Shown here one piece after another: positions 1 through 8,982 of a stretch of 64,000 nt of DNA (positions are counted from its first letter, which is position 1; every line of letters begins with the position of its first letter). The notes beneath the pieces are model-generated. The model was not told the origin of the DNA, did no database searches, and saw only the letters and a program-made list of their open reading frames with translations. A program made the position numbers and the translations under genes. This DNA comes from Actinotalea endophytica (GTDB taxonomy: Bacteria > Actinomycetota > Actinomycetes > Actinomycetales > Cellulomonadaceae), in the NCBI RefSeq assembly GCF_025717005.1, contig NZ_JAOVZU010000002.1:159480-223479 (forward strand), written 5' to 3'.

Positions 1-66
1 CCCCCCCCCCCCCCCCCCCCCGCGCCCAGGGGGGGCGGGGCGCCGCGGCGGGGGGCCCCCCCCCCC
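1..66. other. Low-complexity C/G run at the window edge, probable assembly gap
   Basis: Nearly pure C and G runs with no coding sense stop abruptly about ten bases before the stop codon of the cold-shock gene. The composition matches the run at 33177-33290, which interrupts a gene. I read it as an unresolved sequencing gap rather than genomic sequence, so what lies left of position 67 is unknown. Confidence 0.7.
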
Positions 67-76
67 GCCGTAGGGG

Positions 77-280
77 TCAGAGCGGGCGGACCTTCTCCGC
101 CTGCGGGCCCTTCGGGCCCTGGGTGATCTCGAACTCGACCCGCTGGGCCTCGTCGAGGGTCCGGTAGCCCTGGGTCTCGATCGCGGTGTAGTGCACGAAG
201 ACGTCAGCGCCGCCGCCATCCTGCGCGATGAAGCCGTAGCCCTTCTCCGCGTTGAACCACTTCACAGTTCCCTGCGCCAT
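77..280 (-). CDS. Cold-shock protein, CspA family
   Basis: This 67-residue single-domain protein is a nucleic-acid chaperone of the CspA family, which binds single-stranded RNA and DNA and melts mRNA structure in the cytoplasm. The OB-fold RNP1 motif (KGYGFIA, about residues 13-19) and the RNP2-like motif (DVFVHYTAI) are both intact, and the length is typical of the family. The ATG at 280 is preceded by AAGGA. A longer frame continues upstream but has no cold-shock homology. The gene stands alone, with a structured leader on its 5' side. Which paralogue it is (cold-induced or constitutive) cannot be told from the sequence. Confidence 0.95.
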   Translation of the reverse strand: MAQGTVKWFNAEKGYGFIAQDGGGADVFVHYTAIETQGYRTLDEAQRVEFEITQGPKGPQAEKVRPL

Positions 281-406
281 GCTGTTCCTTGTCCTTCTGT
301 CCATCCTGGGACTCGCCGAGCGGGTGCCCGACAACCTGCCGCAATGCTGTCCCACGCCCTGGTCCCAAGGAACAGGCGACGCTGCCGGACCGGGGTCCCG
401 GCAGCG
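281..406 (-). promoter_or_regulatory. Structured 5' leader of the cold-shock gene
   Basis: About 220 bases without a gene separate the cold-shock gene from the MFS gene. The part next to the cold-shock start can fold: 380-406 forms a hairpin with two arms of about twelve bases around a GG loop and one bulge, and TGGGAC at 308-313 can pair with GTCCCA at 350-355. Long structured leaders are usual for cold-shock mRNAs. The promoter was not located. Positions 407-501 show nothing I recognise. Confidence 0.35.
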
Positions 407-501
407 CTCCATACGTGTGCCGTCACTGCAACGCGCTTACTGTCCCACGGCTCGCGCCGCGCACGCCAGCATCATCGAGCGGCGTAGCGAAGTCGTGATC
501 T

Positions 502-1824
502 TCAGTCGCCGGACCGGCTCAAACCGTCCACGGCACGGGCCCCACGACGGCGCGCGAGAACCTCGCGGACGGGCGGGACGACGACGCCCTGCACCGCCAT
601 CTCACGCCGCGTGGCGCGCCGGGCGAGCAGCAGACCCGCGAGCGTGACGACCCAGAACACGGCCTGCACGGTGAAGGCCGCGCGGAACGCCTCCAACGAG
701 AGGGCAGGCCCCGGGTGCGCGTCCAGGGCGATGCCCACCGCGAGGAGCGCCAGCACGGCGGTGACGAAGCCACCGCCGTTCACCAGGCCGGTCGCGGTGC
801 CGAGCTGCGCCGGAGGGTTGAAGGTGCGCGCGAAGTCGAAGCCGACCAGCGATGCCGGCCCGCCCACGCCGAGGACCGCCGCGAGAACCATCAGCAGCCA
901 CATCGGCGCGCGCCCCGGCACCAGCAGGACCACGATCCACACGGTCGCCGTCGCGGTCGCCGACGTCAGGACGATCCACGACCGACGCAGCGGGTGCCGC
1001 GCGGTGAGCTCGCCGATCACGGGACCGGAGACCGCGGTGGCCACCACCGCGACCGTGAGGACACCGCCGGCCGCCGCCGTTGACAGACCCTCGGCGAGGA
1101 GGAAGGGGAAGCCCCACAGGAGCATGAAGACGTTCAGCGGGAACTGCGCGATCGCATGGCTGAAGAACCCGAGCCACGTTCCCGGCCGCCCGACCGCGGC
1201 GCGCACCGGCGCCAGGAGGCGGGTCGCCGCGGCCCGCGGCACGCGGCCGCTCGGGGCGTCGCGCACCGCGAGCAGCGTGAGCGCCGCGGCGAGGACGCCG
1301 ACGGCGGCCAGCCCGACGAACGCGGCCGACCAGCCTCGCGAGTGCAGCACCGCGACCAGCGGGAACGCGGACAGGATCTGGCCGGTCTGGCCCAGGACGC
1401 CGCTGAGCTGCGTGAGGAGCGGCACGCGTCGCACCGGGAACCAGAGCGCGACGAGCCTGATCACCGCGATGAAGGTCGCCGCGTCGCCCGCGCCGATCAG
1501 GACCCGCGCGAGGTACGCCACCGGCAGGTCGTGCGTGACGGCGAGCAGAAGCTGTCCTGCGGCCATCAGGGCTGCGCCCGAGGCGATCATGGTGCGCGAG
1601 CCGAACCTGTCCAGCAGCAGTCCGGACGGCACCTGCCCGAGCGCATAGACGACGAGCTGCACCATGACGAAGGTCGACAGGACGGTGGCGCTCACGCCGA
1701 AGCGCTCGGCGGCCTCCACCCCCGCGACCCCGAACGACGTCCGGTGCAGGACTGCGACCGCGTAGGCCACCAGGGCTGCTGCCCAGACCAGCCACGCGCG
1801 CCGACCGCCACGCACCTCCGTCAC
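502..1824 (-). CDS. MFS transporter
   Basis: A 440-residue integral membrane protein with about twelve hydrophobic segments and the two-half organisation of the major facilitator superfamily. Residues near 25-45 (YAVAVLHRTSFGVAG) and the loop after the second segment (GLLLDRFGSRTM) carry the superfamily signature. The sequence does not show the substrate. The GTG at 1824 is preceded by TAGCCT seven bases upstream, a leaderless-type arrangement that supports this start. It faces no partner gene; the PAC2 gene follows about 20 bases upstream on the same strand. Confidence 0.85.
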   Translation of the reverse strand: MTEVRGGRRAWLVWAAALVAYAVAVLHRTSFGVAGVEAAERFGVSATVLSTFVMVQLVVYALGQVPSGLLLDRFGSRTMIASGAALMAAGQLLLAVTHDLPVAYLARVLIGAGDAATFIAVIRLVALWFPVRRVPLLTQLSGVLGQTGQILSAFPLVAVLHSRGWSAAFVGLAAVGVLAAALTLLAVRDAPSGRVPRAAATRLLAPVRAAVGRPGTWLGFFSHAIAQFPLNVFMLLWGFPFLLAEGLSTAAAGGVLTVAVVATAVSGPVIGELTARHPLRRSWIVLTSATATATVWIVVLLVPGRAPMWLLMVLAAVLGVGGPASLVGFDFARTFNPPAQLGTATGLVNGGGFVTAVLALLAVGIALDAHPGPALSLEAFRAAFTVQAVFWVVTLAGLLLARRATRREMAVQGVVVPPVREVLARRRGARAVDGLSRSGD

Positions 1825-1842
1825 GCGCGGCAGGCTAGCGGC

Positions 1843-2745
1843 TCAGGACTCGTCGCCGTCCTGCTGTGCCAGGAATCGCTCGAACTCCGCGCCGATCTCG
1901 TCGGCCGTCGGGATGTCGGTCATCACGCTCGGGCCGTCGATCGCCCGCACCGCGTCGTCGTACTGGCGCTCCAGGGCGGCCACCACCTCCGCGACCTCCT
2001 GCGAACCGGCGACCTGGCGGTCGATCTGGGCCGCGGCCTCCCGGGCGGCAGGCTCGAGGCCGCCGGACGCGAGATCGAGACCGGTGAGCTTCTCGACCTG
2101 GCCGAGGCCGGACATCGCCGCCTGCGGGTAGCTGGACTGCGCGAGGTAGTGCGGCACGTGCACCGCGAAGCCGATCGCGTCGTGGCCCCAACGCCCGAGC
2201 CGGTGCTCGAGCAGCGCGCTCGCGCTCGCCGGGACCCGGACCGAGCCGAACCAGGACGGGTGGTCCGCGACCAGCTCGGCGCGCGTCGCGTGCGCCGTGA
2301 AGCCGAGCGGCCGGGTGTGCGGCACCCCCATCGGGATCCCGTGCACGCCCACCACCAGCTTGACGCCGAAGCGCTCGACGATCTGGTGCACCGCGGCGAT
2401 CCAGGCCTCCCACCGGATGTCCGGCTCCATGCCGTGCAGGAGCAGGAACGGGGTGCCGTGCCGGTCGTGCAGCAGGTCCACGACGAGGCGGGGCTCGTCG
2501 TAGTCGGCCCACGTGGTCGAGTCGAACGTCATCGCCGGACGGCGCGAGCGGTAGTCGAGCAGCTCGTCGACGTCGAACGTGACCAGCCGCTGCGCGTCGA
2601 AGCGCTCGGTCAGGTGCTGGGCCGCGACCTCCCCCGCACCGCCGGCGTCCACGAAGCCCTCCACGAGGTGCAGGAGGACGGCGACGTCCCCGGTCTCGCT
2701 CGCCAGGTCCTCGTCCACCGTGTACAGCTGCTCGGGGTCGCGCAT
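1843..2745 (-). CDS. PAC2 family protein
   Basis: A 300-residue protein of the PAC2 family, related to archaeal and eukaryotic proteasome assembly chaperones and common in actinobacteria, where its role is not established. Family-type blocks are the N-terminal 'HLVEGFVDAGGAG' segment (about residues 26-38), 'LLHGMEPDIRWEAW' and 'GIPMGVPHTRP'. The C-terminal part is acidic and helical. The ATG at 2745 follows a strong GAGGAGG Shine-Dalgarno site. A longer in-frame reading would run into the phosphatase gene and is rejected. It follows that gene by about 60 bases on the same strand and may be co-transcribed with it. Confidence 0.85.
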   Translation of the reverse strand: MRDPEQLYTVDEDLASETGDVAVLLHLVEGFVDAGGAGEVAAQHLTERFDAQRLVTFDVDELLDYRSRRPAMTFDSTTWADYDEPRLVVDLLHDRHGTPFLLLHGMEPDIRWEAWIAAVHQIVERFGVKLVVGVHGIPMGVPHTRPLGFTAHATRAELVADHPSWFGSVRVPASASALLEHRLGRWGHDAIGFAVHVPHYLAQSSYPQAAMSGLGQVEKLTGLDLASGGLEPAAREAAAQIDRQVAGSQEVAEVVAALERQYDDAVRAIDGPSVMTDIPTADEIGAEFERFLAQQDGDES

Positions 2746-2806
2746 CTCGCCTCCTCCTCGGCTCTCGACGGGGTCAACGTCCCGGAGCAGCGAGGCATTC
2801 CGCGCC

Positions 2807-3982
2807 TCAGCGCAGCGGGTCCCAGCCCAGCACCACGATCGCGGTGTCGTCGACGAGGTTCCCGCCGTGGCGCAGCGAGACGGCCTCCATGATCCGGTCG
2901 ACGATGGTGGCCGGGTCGCCGTCCACGCGGTGCCGGGCCTGCTCCGCCCGGACCTGGCCGGCCATGAGCTCGGCGAGGCCTTCCTCGCCCAGCCGCTGGT
3001 CGGTCCCGTCGATCGTGGTCTCGAGCATGCCGTCGGTGAACAGCACGACCCGCCAGGACTCCCCGAGCTCGACCTGTTGCGGACGCCAGCCACCGAGCGC
3101 AGGGATGCCCAGGGCCCGTCCGCGCAGGTCGGACGGAAGGGGGTGGGTCTCGCGGCCGAGCGCGAACGGCGTCGGGTGACCGCACAGGTAGAGGTCGAGC
3201 GAGGCCCGATCGGGCGAGACGACGACCATCACGGCGGTCGCGAAGATCTCAGGGCGCCCGCGCTCGGCGGCGAGGATCTGCTCGACCACGTCCAGGACAC
3301 GGGCGGGTGGCAGGTCGGCGAGCATCGCGGTCCGCCACGCGGTACGCAGCGTCGCGCCGAGGGCGGCCTCGTCCGGTCCGTGCCCGGCGACGTCGCCGAC
3401 CACCGCGGCGATCGACCCGTCGGCGCGCTCGACGACGTCGTAGAAGTCGCCGCCGAGCAGGCCGTCGCGCCCCGCCCGGTACCCGACCAGGACCTCCATC
3501 GAGCCGTCGCCGACCAGCGGGCTGGGCAGCAGGGCTCGCTCGAGCCGGGACGCCTCGTAGTCGCGGACCTGCGCGCGGTAGAGCTCGCGCTCCTGCACCT
3601 CGGCCTGGCGGCGCTGGACCGCGTAGCGCAGCACCCGGTACAGCGTGGCTCCGCCCATCTCGCCCTTGACCAGGAGGTCCTGGGCACCCGCGGCGATCAC
3701 CCGCAGGCCGAGCTCAGGGTCGGCCTGGGTCGTGCGCACCACGACCGCATGCGTGCCCGGCTGGCGCAGCAGCCAGAGCAGGCCGGAGAGGTCCTCGGTC
3801 CCGGTGGCCGGAAGGTCGAGCAGCACGCAGTCGACATCCAGCGCGCCCAGCGCCTCGTCCACCGAGCGCGCCCGGCGCAGCACCACGGGCGCGTCCGCGA
3901 GCTGCACCTGCAGCAGGGCCGCGTCGTCGTCATCGTCCCCCACCAGCAGGACGCTGATCGGGGCGGGGGCGGTCGGGGTCAC
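2807..3982 (-). CDS. Response-regulator receiver domain fused to PP2C-type (SpoIIE/RsbU) serine phosphatase
   Basis: This 391-residue protein has an N-terminal receiver domain (about residues 8-120) and a C-terminal SpoIIE-type PP2C phosphatase domain (about 160-390). The receiver keeps an acidic cluster (GDDDDDA), a phosphoacceptor Asp in LLDLP (about residue 56) and a Lys in LLVKGE. The phosphatase keeps its metal-binding motifs: GGDFYD, GDVAGHG, FTDGMLE and DDTAIV. Such proteins usually dephosphorylate an anti-sigma-factor antagonist when a histidine kinase phosphorylates the receiver. No kinase, antagonist or anti-sigma gene lies beside it, so the partner is unknown. The start is GTG at 3982. 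Confidence 0.88.
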   Translation of the reverse strand: MTPTAPAPISVLLVGDDDDDAALLQVQLADAPVVLRRARSVDEALGALDVDCVLLDLPATGTEDLSGLLWLLRQPGTHAVVVRTTQADPELGLRVIAAGAQDLLVKGEMGGATLYRVLRYAVQRRQAEVQERELYRAQVRDYEASRLERALLPSPLVGDGSMEVLVGYRAGRDGLLGGDFYDVVERADGSIAAVVGDVAGHGPDEAALGATLRTAWRTAMLADLPPARVLDVVEQILAAERGRPEIFATAVMVVVSPDRASLDLYLCGHPTPFALGRETHPLPSDLRGRALGIPALGGWRPQQVELGESWRVVLFTDGMLETTIDGTDQRLGEEGLAELMAGQVRAEQARHRVDGDPATIVDRIMEAVSLRHGGNLVDDTAIVVLGWDPLR

Positions 3983-4147
3983 GTCCTCACCTCGCGGTCG
4001 ATCCTAGGCGCCCGCGTCCGGCCGCGGGTCGGCGTCCCGGCGACCGGGCACCCGTCCGGGTGAGGCGGACGAGGTCCGGCGACGGTGCGCGCCGCACGGG
4101 CGACCCCCCCCGCGACGGACGCGTGACGGCCATTCCTCGGACACTCG

Positions 4148-4177
4148 TCCCGCGGGCCACGCGGGACGGCGGATAAT
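4148..4177 (+). promoter_or_regulatory. Candidate promoter and operator of the HelD-type gene
   Basis: A GATAAT hexamer at 4172-4177 is one base from the consensus -10 element. A perfect 7-bp inverted repeat with a 5-base spacer, TCCCGCG-GGCCA-CGCGGGA, occupies 4148-4166, where a -35 element would lie. This would let a dimeric regulator block or recruit polymerase. The repeat does not resemble the rifamycin-associated element reported upstream of helR genes. Confidence 0.4.
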
Positions 4178-4207
4178 GGACGGCCGATTCGCAGCCGAGG
4201 GGGGTCC

Positions 4208-6433
4208 GTGGGACGCACCAGCGAGGTGGACGCCGAGCAGCAGGCCGTGGACGTCCGCTACGCGCGCCTGGACGCGCTGCGCGACCAGACCGCGGCACGG
4301 CTCGCGGAGGTGCGCCGCAGCGGCCCCTCCGGCTCGCCGCAGAACCGCTCCGAGCGGGACGCGTTCGCGACCCTCTACGAGGACCGGCTCGCCCAGCTGG
4401 ACGGGGTGGAGCAGCGCCTGACGTTCGGCCGCCTCGACCTGGTGGACGGCGTCACGCGGTACATCGGCCGGATCGGCCTGACCGACGACGAGCACAGTCA
4501 GCTGCTCACCGACTGGCGGGCCCCGGCGGCCCAGGCGTTCTACCGGGCGACCGCCGCCCACCCCGATGACGTCGTCCGCCGCCGGCACCTGGTGACCCGG
4601 GGTCGCGAGGTGACCGGGGTCGAGGACGAGGTGCTCGACCTCGCCGCGCTCGACGACCACGACCTCGAGGCGCTCTCCGGCGAGGGCGCCCTGCTCGCGG
4701 CGCTCGGCGCCGCTCGGACCGGCCGGATGAGCGACATCGTCGCGACCATCCAGGCCGAGCAGGACGCGATCATCCGGGCCCCGATGACGGGAGCGCTCGT
4801 GGTGCAGGGCGGCCCGGGCACCGGGAAGACCGCCGTGGCGCTGCACCGCGCGGCCTACCTCCTCTATGCCCACCGCCGGGTGCTGGAGCGGTCCGGTGTG
4901 CTGCTGCTCGGGCCGAACCGGGTCTTCCTGCGGTACATCGACCAGGTCCTGCCCTCGCTGGGCGAGACCGGCGTGGTCACCGCGACGATCGGGGAGCTGA
5001 TGCCGGGCGTCGTGGCGGAAGCCGCTGAGCCCGACGAGGTCGCGCTGATCAAGGGCCGCCGCGAGATGGCCTCGGTGATCGCGACCGCGGTCGGCGCTCG
5101 CCAGCGGGTCCCGGCCGAGCCCGTCGAGTTCCGCCTGGACGGCCGCCGGCTCGTGGTGAAGCCGTCCGACATCCGTGCCGCGATCGCGCGGGCCCGGCGC
5201 ACCGGCAAGCCGCACAACGCCGCCAGGGTCACGTTCGTGCGCGAGATGCTGCAGCGGCTCGCCGACCAGTACGTGGCGACGCTCGACGCGACGGTGGCGC
5301 CCGAGGACCGGGCCGAGATCCTCGAGGACCTGCGGACCACGCGCGAGGTACGGGTCGCCCTCAACCTCGCCTGGATGCCGCTGACGCCGCAGAAGCTGGT
5401 CGAGGACCTGTGGGCCAAGCCGTGGCGGCTCGCGCAGGCCGCGCCGCAGCTCACCGAGGCGCAGCGCGCCCGGCTCGCCCGCGAGCCCGGGAGCGGCTGG
5501 ACCCCGGCCGACGTGCCGCTGCTCGACGAGGCGGCGGAGCTGCTCGGCGAGGACGACCAGGCCGCACGCGCACAGGCCGTGCTCGACTCGAAGCGACGCT
5601 CCGAGGAGCTCGAGTACGCCCGCCAGGTCATCTCGGGCTCCGGCGCCGGCGGCGGACTGGTCAGCGCGGAGCTGCTCGCCGAACGGTTCGCCGAGTCGGG
5701 TCCCCGCCTGTCGACCGCCGAACGCGCCGCCGCCGACCGCACCTGGACGTACGGCCACGTCGTGATCGACGAGGCGCAGGAGCTGTCCCCGATGGCCTGG
5801 CGGATGGTGCTGCGCCGGGTGCCGACCCGGTCGCTCACGATCGTCGGCGACGTGGCCCAGACGGCGGCCGCCGGTGGCGCGCACGCCTGGGCGCAGGCGC
5901 TCGACCCGGTGCTGCGCGGCTCGTGGCAGCTCGCCGAGCTGACCGTGAACTACCGCACCCCGGCCGAGGTGGCCGACGCCGCCGGCGACGTGGCGCGGGC
6001 CGCCGGCCTGCCGCTCGGCGCGCTCACCTCGGCGCGCGAGGTCCCCGGGTCGCTGCGGGTCCGGGTCGGCGACCTGCTGGCCGAGGTGGTCGAGGCGAGC
6101 CGGGCCGCCCTGGCCGGCCTGCCCGAGGACAGCGGCCGCGCCGTGGTGATCGCACCCCCGCAGCGGGCGGCCGAGGTCGCGGCGGCTCTGCGGGCCACCG
6201 AGCTCGCGCCACACCTCCCGGCCGACGCGCGCAGCACGCTCGACGCCCGGCTCGCCGTGCTCGAGCCCCGCGCGACCAAGGGCCTCGAGTTCGACGCCGT
6301 CGTGCTGGTCGCACCGACCGAGCTCGCGCCCGCCGACCTGTACGTCGCGATGACCCGTCCGACCCGCTCGCTCGACCTGATCACCACGGGGTCGCTGCCC
6401 GAGGGCCTCCCGGCCGCACCACCGGTGGTCTGA
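4208..6433 (+). CDS. HelD-type RNA polymerase-recycling motor ATPase (UvrD-like superfamily 1)
   Basis: A 741-residue superfamily 1 ATPase, the usual length of actinobacterial HelD/HelR. These proteins enter the RNA polymerase channels and use ATP to release stalled polymerase from nucleic acid; some confer rifampicin tolerance. Seen here are the N-terminal helical region expected for the secondary-channel arm, Walker A GGPGTGKT (about residues 201-208), Walker B VIDEAQEL (about 518-525), a motif IV-like VNYRTP, and ATKGLEFDAV plus YVAMTR near the C terminus. The GTG at 4208 follows GAGGGGGG. The PcrA/UvrD DNA-repair family was considered, but length and N terminus favour HelD. Confidence 0.85.
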   Translation: MGRTSEVDAEQQAVDVRYARLDALRDQTAARLAEVRRSGPSGSPQNRSERDAFATLYEDRLAQLDGVEQRLTFGRLDLVDGVTRYIGRIGLTDDEHSQLLTDWRAPAAQAFYRATAAHPDDVVRRRHLVTRGREVTGVEDEVLDLAALDDHDLEALSGEGALLAALGAARTGRMSDIVATIQAEQDAIIRAPMTGALVVQGGPGTGKTAVALHRAAYLLYAHRRVLERSGVLLLGPNRVFLRYIDQVLPSLGETGVVTATIGELMPGVVAEAAEPDEVALIKGRREMASVIATAVGARQRVPAEPVEFRLDGRRLVVKPSDIRAAIARARRTGKPHNAARVTFVREMLQRLADQYVATLDATVAPEDRAEILEDLRTTREVRVALNLAWMPLTPQKLVEDLWAKPWRLAQAAPQLTEAQRARLAREPGSGWTPADVPLLDEAAELLGEDDQAARAQAVLDSKRRSEELEYARQVISGSGAGGGLVSAELLAERFAESGPRLSTAERAAADRTWTYGHVVIDEAQELSPMAWRMVLRRVPTRSLTIVGDVAQTAAAGGAHAWAQALDPVLRGSWQLAELTVNYRTPAEVADAAGDVARAAGLPLGALTSAREVPGSLRVRVGDLLAEVVEASRAALAGLPEDSGRAVVIAPPQRAAEVAAALRATELAPHLPADARSTLDARLAVLEPRATKGLEFDAVVLVAPTELAPADLYVAMTRPTRSLDLITTGSLPEGLPAAPPVV

Positions 6434-6447
6434 CCGCCGCTGCGCGC

Positions 6448-7350
6448 CTACTGGCAGTCCACCTGGCCGACCAGGGCGAGGCCGGCGCGGTCGCCCGGCC
6501 CGAAGTCGAGGATCCCGGACATCATCGGGTTCATCAGCTCGGTGACCGAGTTGACGTGGTCGAGGCCGACCACGTGGCCGAGCTCGTGCATGATGATCGC
6601 GCGTGCCGAGTCACCCTGACCCGCCGCGATCATCGCGCCGAGGTCCTCGCTGTCCAGCACCAGGCGGCCCGCCGCGAGCCACTGACCCGCACCGTCGGCG
6701 CCCGGGACGGCCGCCGAACCACCGATGCCCGCGACGTCACCGACCAGTGCCGGGACCTCCTCCGAGGTGGCCCACGCGACCAGGACCGGGGCCCAGTCCG
6801 TGCCGTAGCGGTCGGGCTGGATGATCGCCCGGTCCACGTCGGGTGCCTCGTCGGTGGTCCCGGCGTACTCCAGCTGCAGCCCCGTCGCGGCGCTGACCTC
6901 GGCCACCGCCTGCTCGACCAGCTGCTCGCCACCGTCCGGCATCCCGGTGGTCCGCAGCACCCAGCGGACCGGACGGCACGGGTCGTAGCCGACCGGTGCA
7001 CCGTCGGCGTCCTGGCGCAGGAACGCGTAGGTGCCTCCGGTCGTCACGGGGACTTCCGGAAGCAGCCGCCCGGAGGCCGGCGCGGGGCGGGGTACGGCGA
7101 GCGCCTCGCCGTCGACCTCGACGTAGACCCGCTGGTGGAACAGCTCGCCGAGGCCTGCCGGCAGGTCCACCCCGACTCCGCGGGCACCGAGGGCGAACGC
7201 GAGGGCGGCGACGACCGCGGCCAGGCCCAGCACGGGCAACGCGGGCGACCGGCGACGCTCCGGGCCCGCCGGGCCGTCGGTGCGGCGCGCGTCCCGCTCC
7301 ATCGCGCGGAGCACGCGGCGCGACCGATGATCCTGCCACCGCGTGCCCAT
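6448..7350 (-). CDS. Membrane-anchored matrixin-like zinc metalloprotease
   Basis: A 300-residue protein with a basic cytoplasmic N terminus, one membrane segment (about residues 45-63) and an extracytoplasmic protease domain. The zinc site HELGHVVGLDH has ligands His255, His259 and His265 with catalytic Glu256, and a downstream Met (LMNPMM) gives the metzincin Met-turn. The domain therefore looks active and would act outside the membrane; no substrate can be inferred. The ATG at 7350 has GGGAG nine bases upstream. The gene converges with the HelD-type gene, with 14 bases between stops, and diverges from serA. Confidence 0.82.
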   Translation of the reverse strand: MGTRWQDHRSRRVLRAMERDARRTDGPAGPERRRSPALPVLGLAAVVAALAFALGARGVGVDLPAGLGELFHQRVYVEVDGEALAVPRPAPASGRLLPEVPVTTGGTYAFLRQDADGAPVGYDPCRPVRWVLRTTGMPDGGEQLVEQAVAEVSAATGLQLEYAGTTDEAPDVDRAIIQPDRYGTDWAPVLVAWATSEEVPALVGDVAGIGGSAAVPGADGAGQWLAAGRLVLDSEDLGAMIAAGQGDSARAIIMHELGHVVGLDHVNSVTELMNPMMSGILDFGPGDRAGLALVGQVDCQ

Positions 7351-7459
7351 CGGATCAGTCTCCCAGGGGCTCGCGCCGACCCGCATGATCCGACCGGGCG
7401 ACACGTCCGCCTGGCGGTCCCGGTTTTGTCGAGGGGTGAGACCGCGCGACGATGGCCCC

Positions 7460-8659
7460 GTGCTGCACGCCCTCCTGCTCGAGAACCTCCACCCGCTCGC
7501 CACCACGCTGCTGGCCTCCGACGGCATCGACGTCACCGCCCGATCCGGTGCGATGGACGAGGACGAGCTGATCGCCGCGCTGGAGGGTGTCGAGCTGCTG
7601 GGCATCCGGTCCAAGACCGACGTGACCAGGCGGGTCATCGAGAACGCCCCCGACCTCATCGCGATCGGCACGTTCTCGATCGGCACCAACCAGATCGACC
7701 TGCGGGCCGCGGCCGAGCACGGCGTCGCGGTGTTCAACGCGCCGTTCTCCAACACGCGATCGGTGGTCGAGCTCGCGGTCGCGGAGATCATCGCCCTGAC
7801 CCGGCGGCTGACCGAGCGGGACAAGGCCCTGCACGCGGGCGTGTGGGACAAGTCCGCCGAGGGTGCCCACGAGGTCCGCGGCCGCACGCTCGGGATCATC
7901 GGCTACGGGAACATCGGCACCCAGCTGTCGGTGCTGGCCGAGTCGCTCGGCATGTCCGTGGTCTTCTACGACACCGCCGAGCGCCTGTCGCTGGGCAACG
8001 CGCGCCGCCTGACCAGCATGGACGAGCTCCTCGAGCAGGCCGATGTGGTCACGCTGCACGTCGACGGCCGGGCCGGCAACGCCGGCATGTTCGGCGCGAA
8101 GCAGTTCGGCGCGATGCGTCCCGGCGCGCTGTTCCTGAACCTCTCGCGGGGCTTCGTGGTCGACTACGCCGCTCTGGGCGAGGCGATCACCAGCGGCCGG
8201 CTCGGGGGTGCCGCGATCGACGTGTTCCCGAGCGAGCCGAAGCGCCGGGGGGACGCCTTCGACTCGGACCTGCGCGGCCTGCCGAACGTGATCCTGACAC
8301 CGCACATCGGCGGTTCCACCGAGGAGGCGCAGGAGGCGATCGGCGCGTTCGTCGCGAACAAGCTGCGTGACTACGTCCGCCACGGCTCGACGATGCTGAG
8401 CGTCAACGTCCCGAACCTCGCCCTGGACGAGCGCACCGGTGCGCACCGCCTGACCCACCTGCACCGCAACACGCCCGGTGTGCTGGCCGCGGTCAACCAG
8501 ACCTTCGCCGACCACGGGGTCAACATCGACGGCCAGCTCCTCGCCACCCGGGGCGAGCTCGGCTACGTGGTCACCGATGTCGCGGCGAACCTCACCCCGA
8601 ACGTGGTCCGCGTCCTGGAGTCGATGGAGTCGACGATCCGGCTGCGCGTCCTGTCCTGA
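7460..8659 (+). CDS. serA: D-3-phosphoglycerate dehydrogenase, short ACT-only form
   Basis: The enzyme catalyses the first step of serine synthesis, oxidising 3-phosphoglycerate to 3-phosphohydroxypyruvate with NAD. The 399-residue protein has the E. coli-type layout: substrate domain with RSKTDVT, nucleotide-binding domain with GYGNIG (about residues 148-153), the catalytic His region ILTPHIGGST, and a C-terminal ACT domain (about 327-399) for serine feedback. It lacks the extra intervening domain of the long actinobacterial form. The GTG at 7460 is chosen because GACGAT lies six bases upstream, a leaderless-type promoter; an in-frame GTG at 7436 is the alternative. Confidence 0.92.
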   Translation: MLHALLLENLHPLATTLLASDGIDVTARSGAMDEDELIAALEGVELLGIRSKTDVTRRVIENAPDLIAIGTFSIGTNQIDLRAAAEHGVAVFNAPFSNTRSVVELAVAEIIALTRRLTERDKALHAGVWDKSAEGAHEVRGRTLGIIGYGNIGTQLSVLAESLGMSVVFYDTAERLSLGNARRLTSMDELLEQADVVTLHVDGRAGNAGMFGAKQFGAMRPGALFLNLSRGFVVDYAALGEAITSGRLGGAAIDVFPSEPKRRGDAFDSDLRGLPNVILTPHIGGSTEEAQEAIGAFVANKLRDYVRHGSTMLSVNVPNLALDERTGAHRLTHLHRNTPGVLAAVNQTFADHGVNIDGQLLATRGELGYVVTDVAANLTPNVVRVLESMESTIRLRVLS

Positions 8660-8665
8660 CCCGCG

Positions 8666-8683
8666 CCGCCGGTCCTGCGGCGG
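8666..8683. terminator. Small hairpin between convergent serA and DUF5302-like gene
   Basis: CCGCCG at 8666-8671 pairs with CGGCGG at 8678-8683 across a six-base loop, in the 36-base space between two converging stop codons. There is no T-tract. A bidirectional terminator is plausible, but the stem is short. Confidence 0.3.
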
Positions 8684-8695
8684 GACCGACGCCGG

Positions 8696-8869
8696 TCAGC
8701 CGGTCTTGCGGCGGAACGAGCGTCGGCCCTGGCCGGCGACCTCGGGACCGTGCACGCTGCCCTCGTTGCGGGCGACGTCCGAGCTGCGACGCGCTGCTGC
8801 GTTCTTGCGCTCCAGCGCCTCGCGGAACTTCTCCTTGGCCGCGGTGGGCACCTCGGGCTTGTCGGTCAT
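8696..8869 (-). CDS. Small basic DUF5302-like protein
   Basis: A 57-residue hydrophilic protein rich in Lys, Arg, Ala and Glu, with a predicted helix 'AAKEKFREALERKNAA' and a basic tail. This arrangement is characteristic of the short actinobacterial family annotated DUF5302, whose function is unknown. The ATG at 8869 follows a very good GGGAGGAG site, and the gene has its own space between serA and the acyl-CoA ligase gene, which it faces divergently. The family assignment rests on remembered similarity of the helix, so it is moderately sure; that the gene is real is surer. Confidence 0.72.
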   Translation of the reverse strand: MTDKPEVPTAAKEKFREALERKNAAARRSSDVARNEGSVHGPEVAGQGRRSFRRKTG

Positions 8870-8982
8870 GATCGCTCCTCCCGCGAGCTCTCCGGGCCAC
8901 CGCAGCGCGGGCCGCGCGGGCTCCCTGACCACAGCCTGTCCCCCTCGCCACCGCGGCGCCAGCGCATTGCCCCGGCCCGACG

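Noticed and set aside
380-406. Terminator for the MFS gene
   Set aside because: The hairpin lies about 95 bases beyond that stop and within the leader of the cold-shock gene, where structure is expected.
1156-2892. Long open frame on the plus strand (578 codons)
   Set aside because: It lies opposite the MFS, PAC2 and phosphatase genes, is rich in Arg, Gly and His, and has no domain; it is a shadow caused by high GC at third codon positions.
5410-8370. 986-codon open frame on the plus strand
   Set aside because: It crosses the HelD-type gene, the protease and serA in another frame and encodes low-complexity Arg/Gly/Ala sequence.
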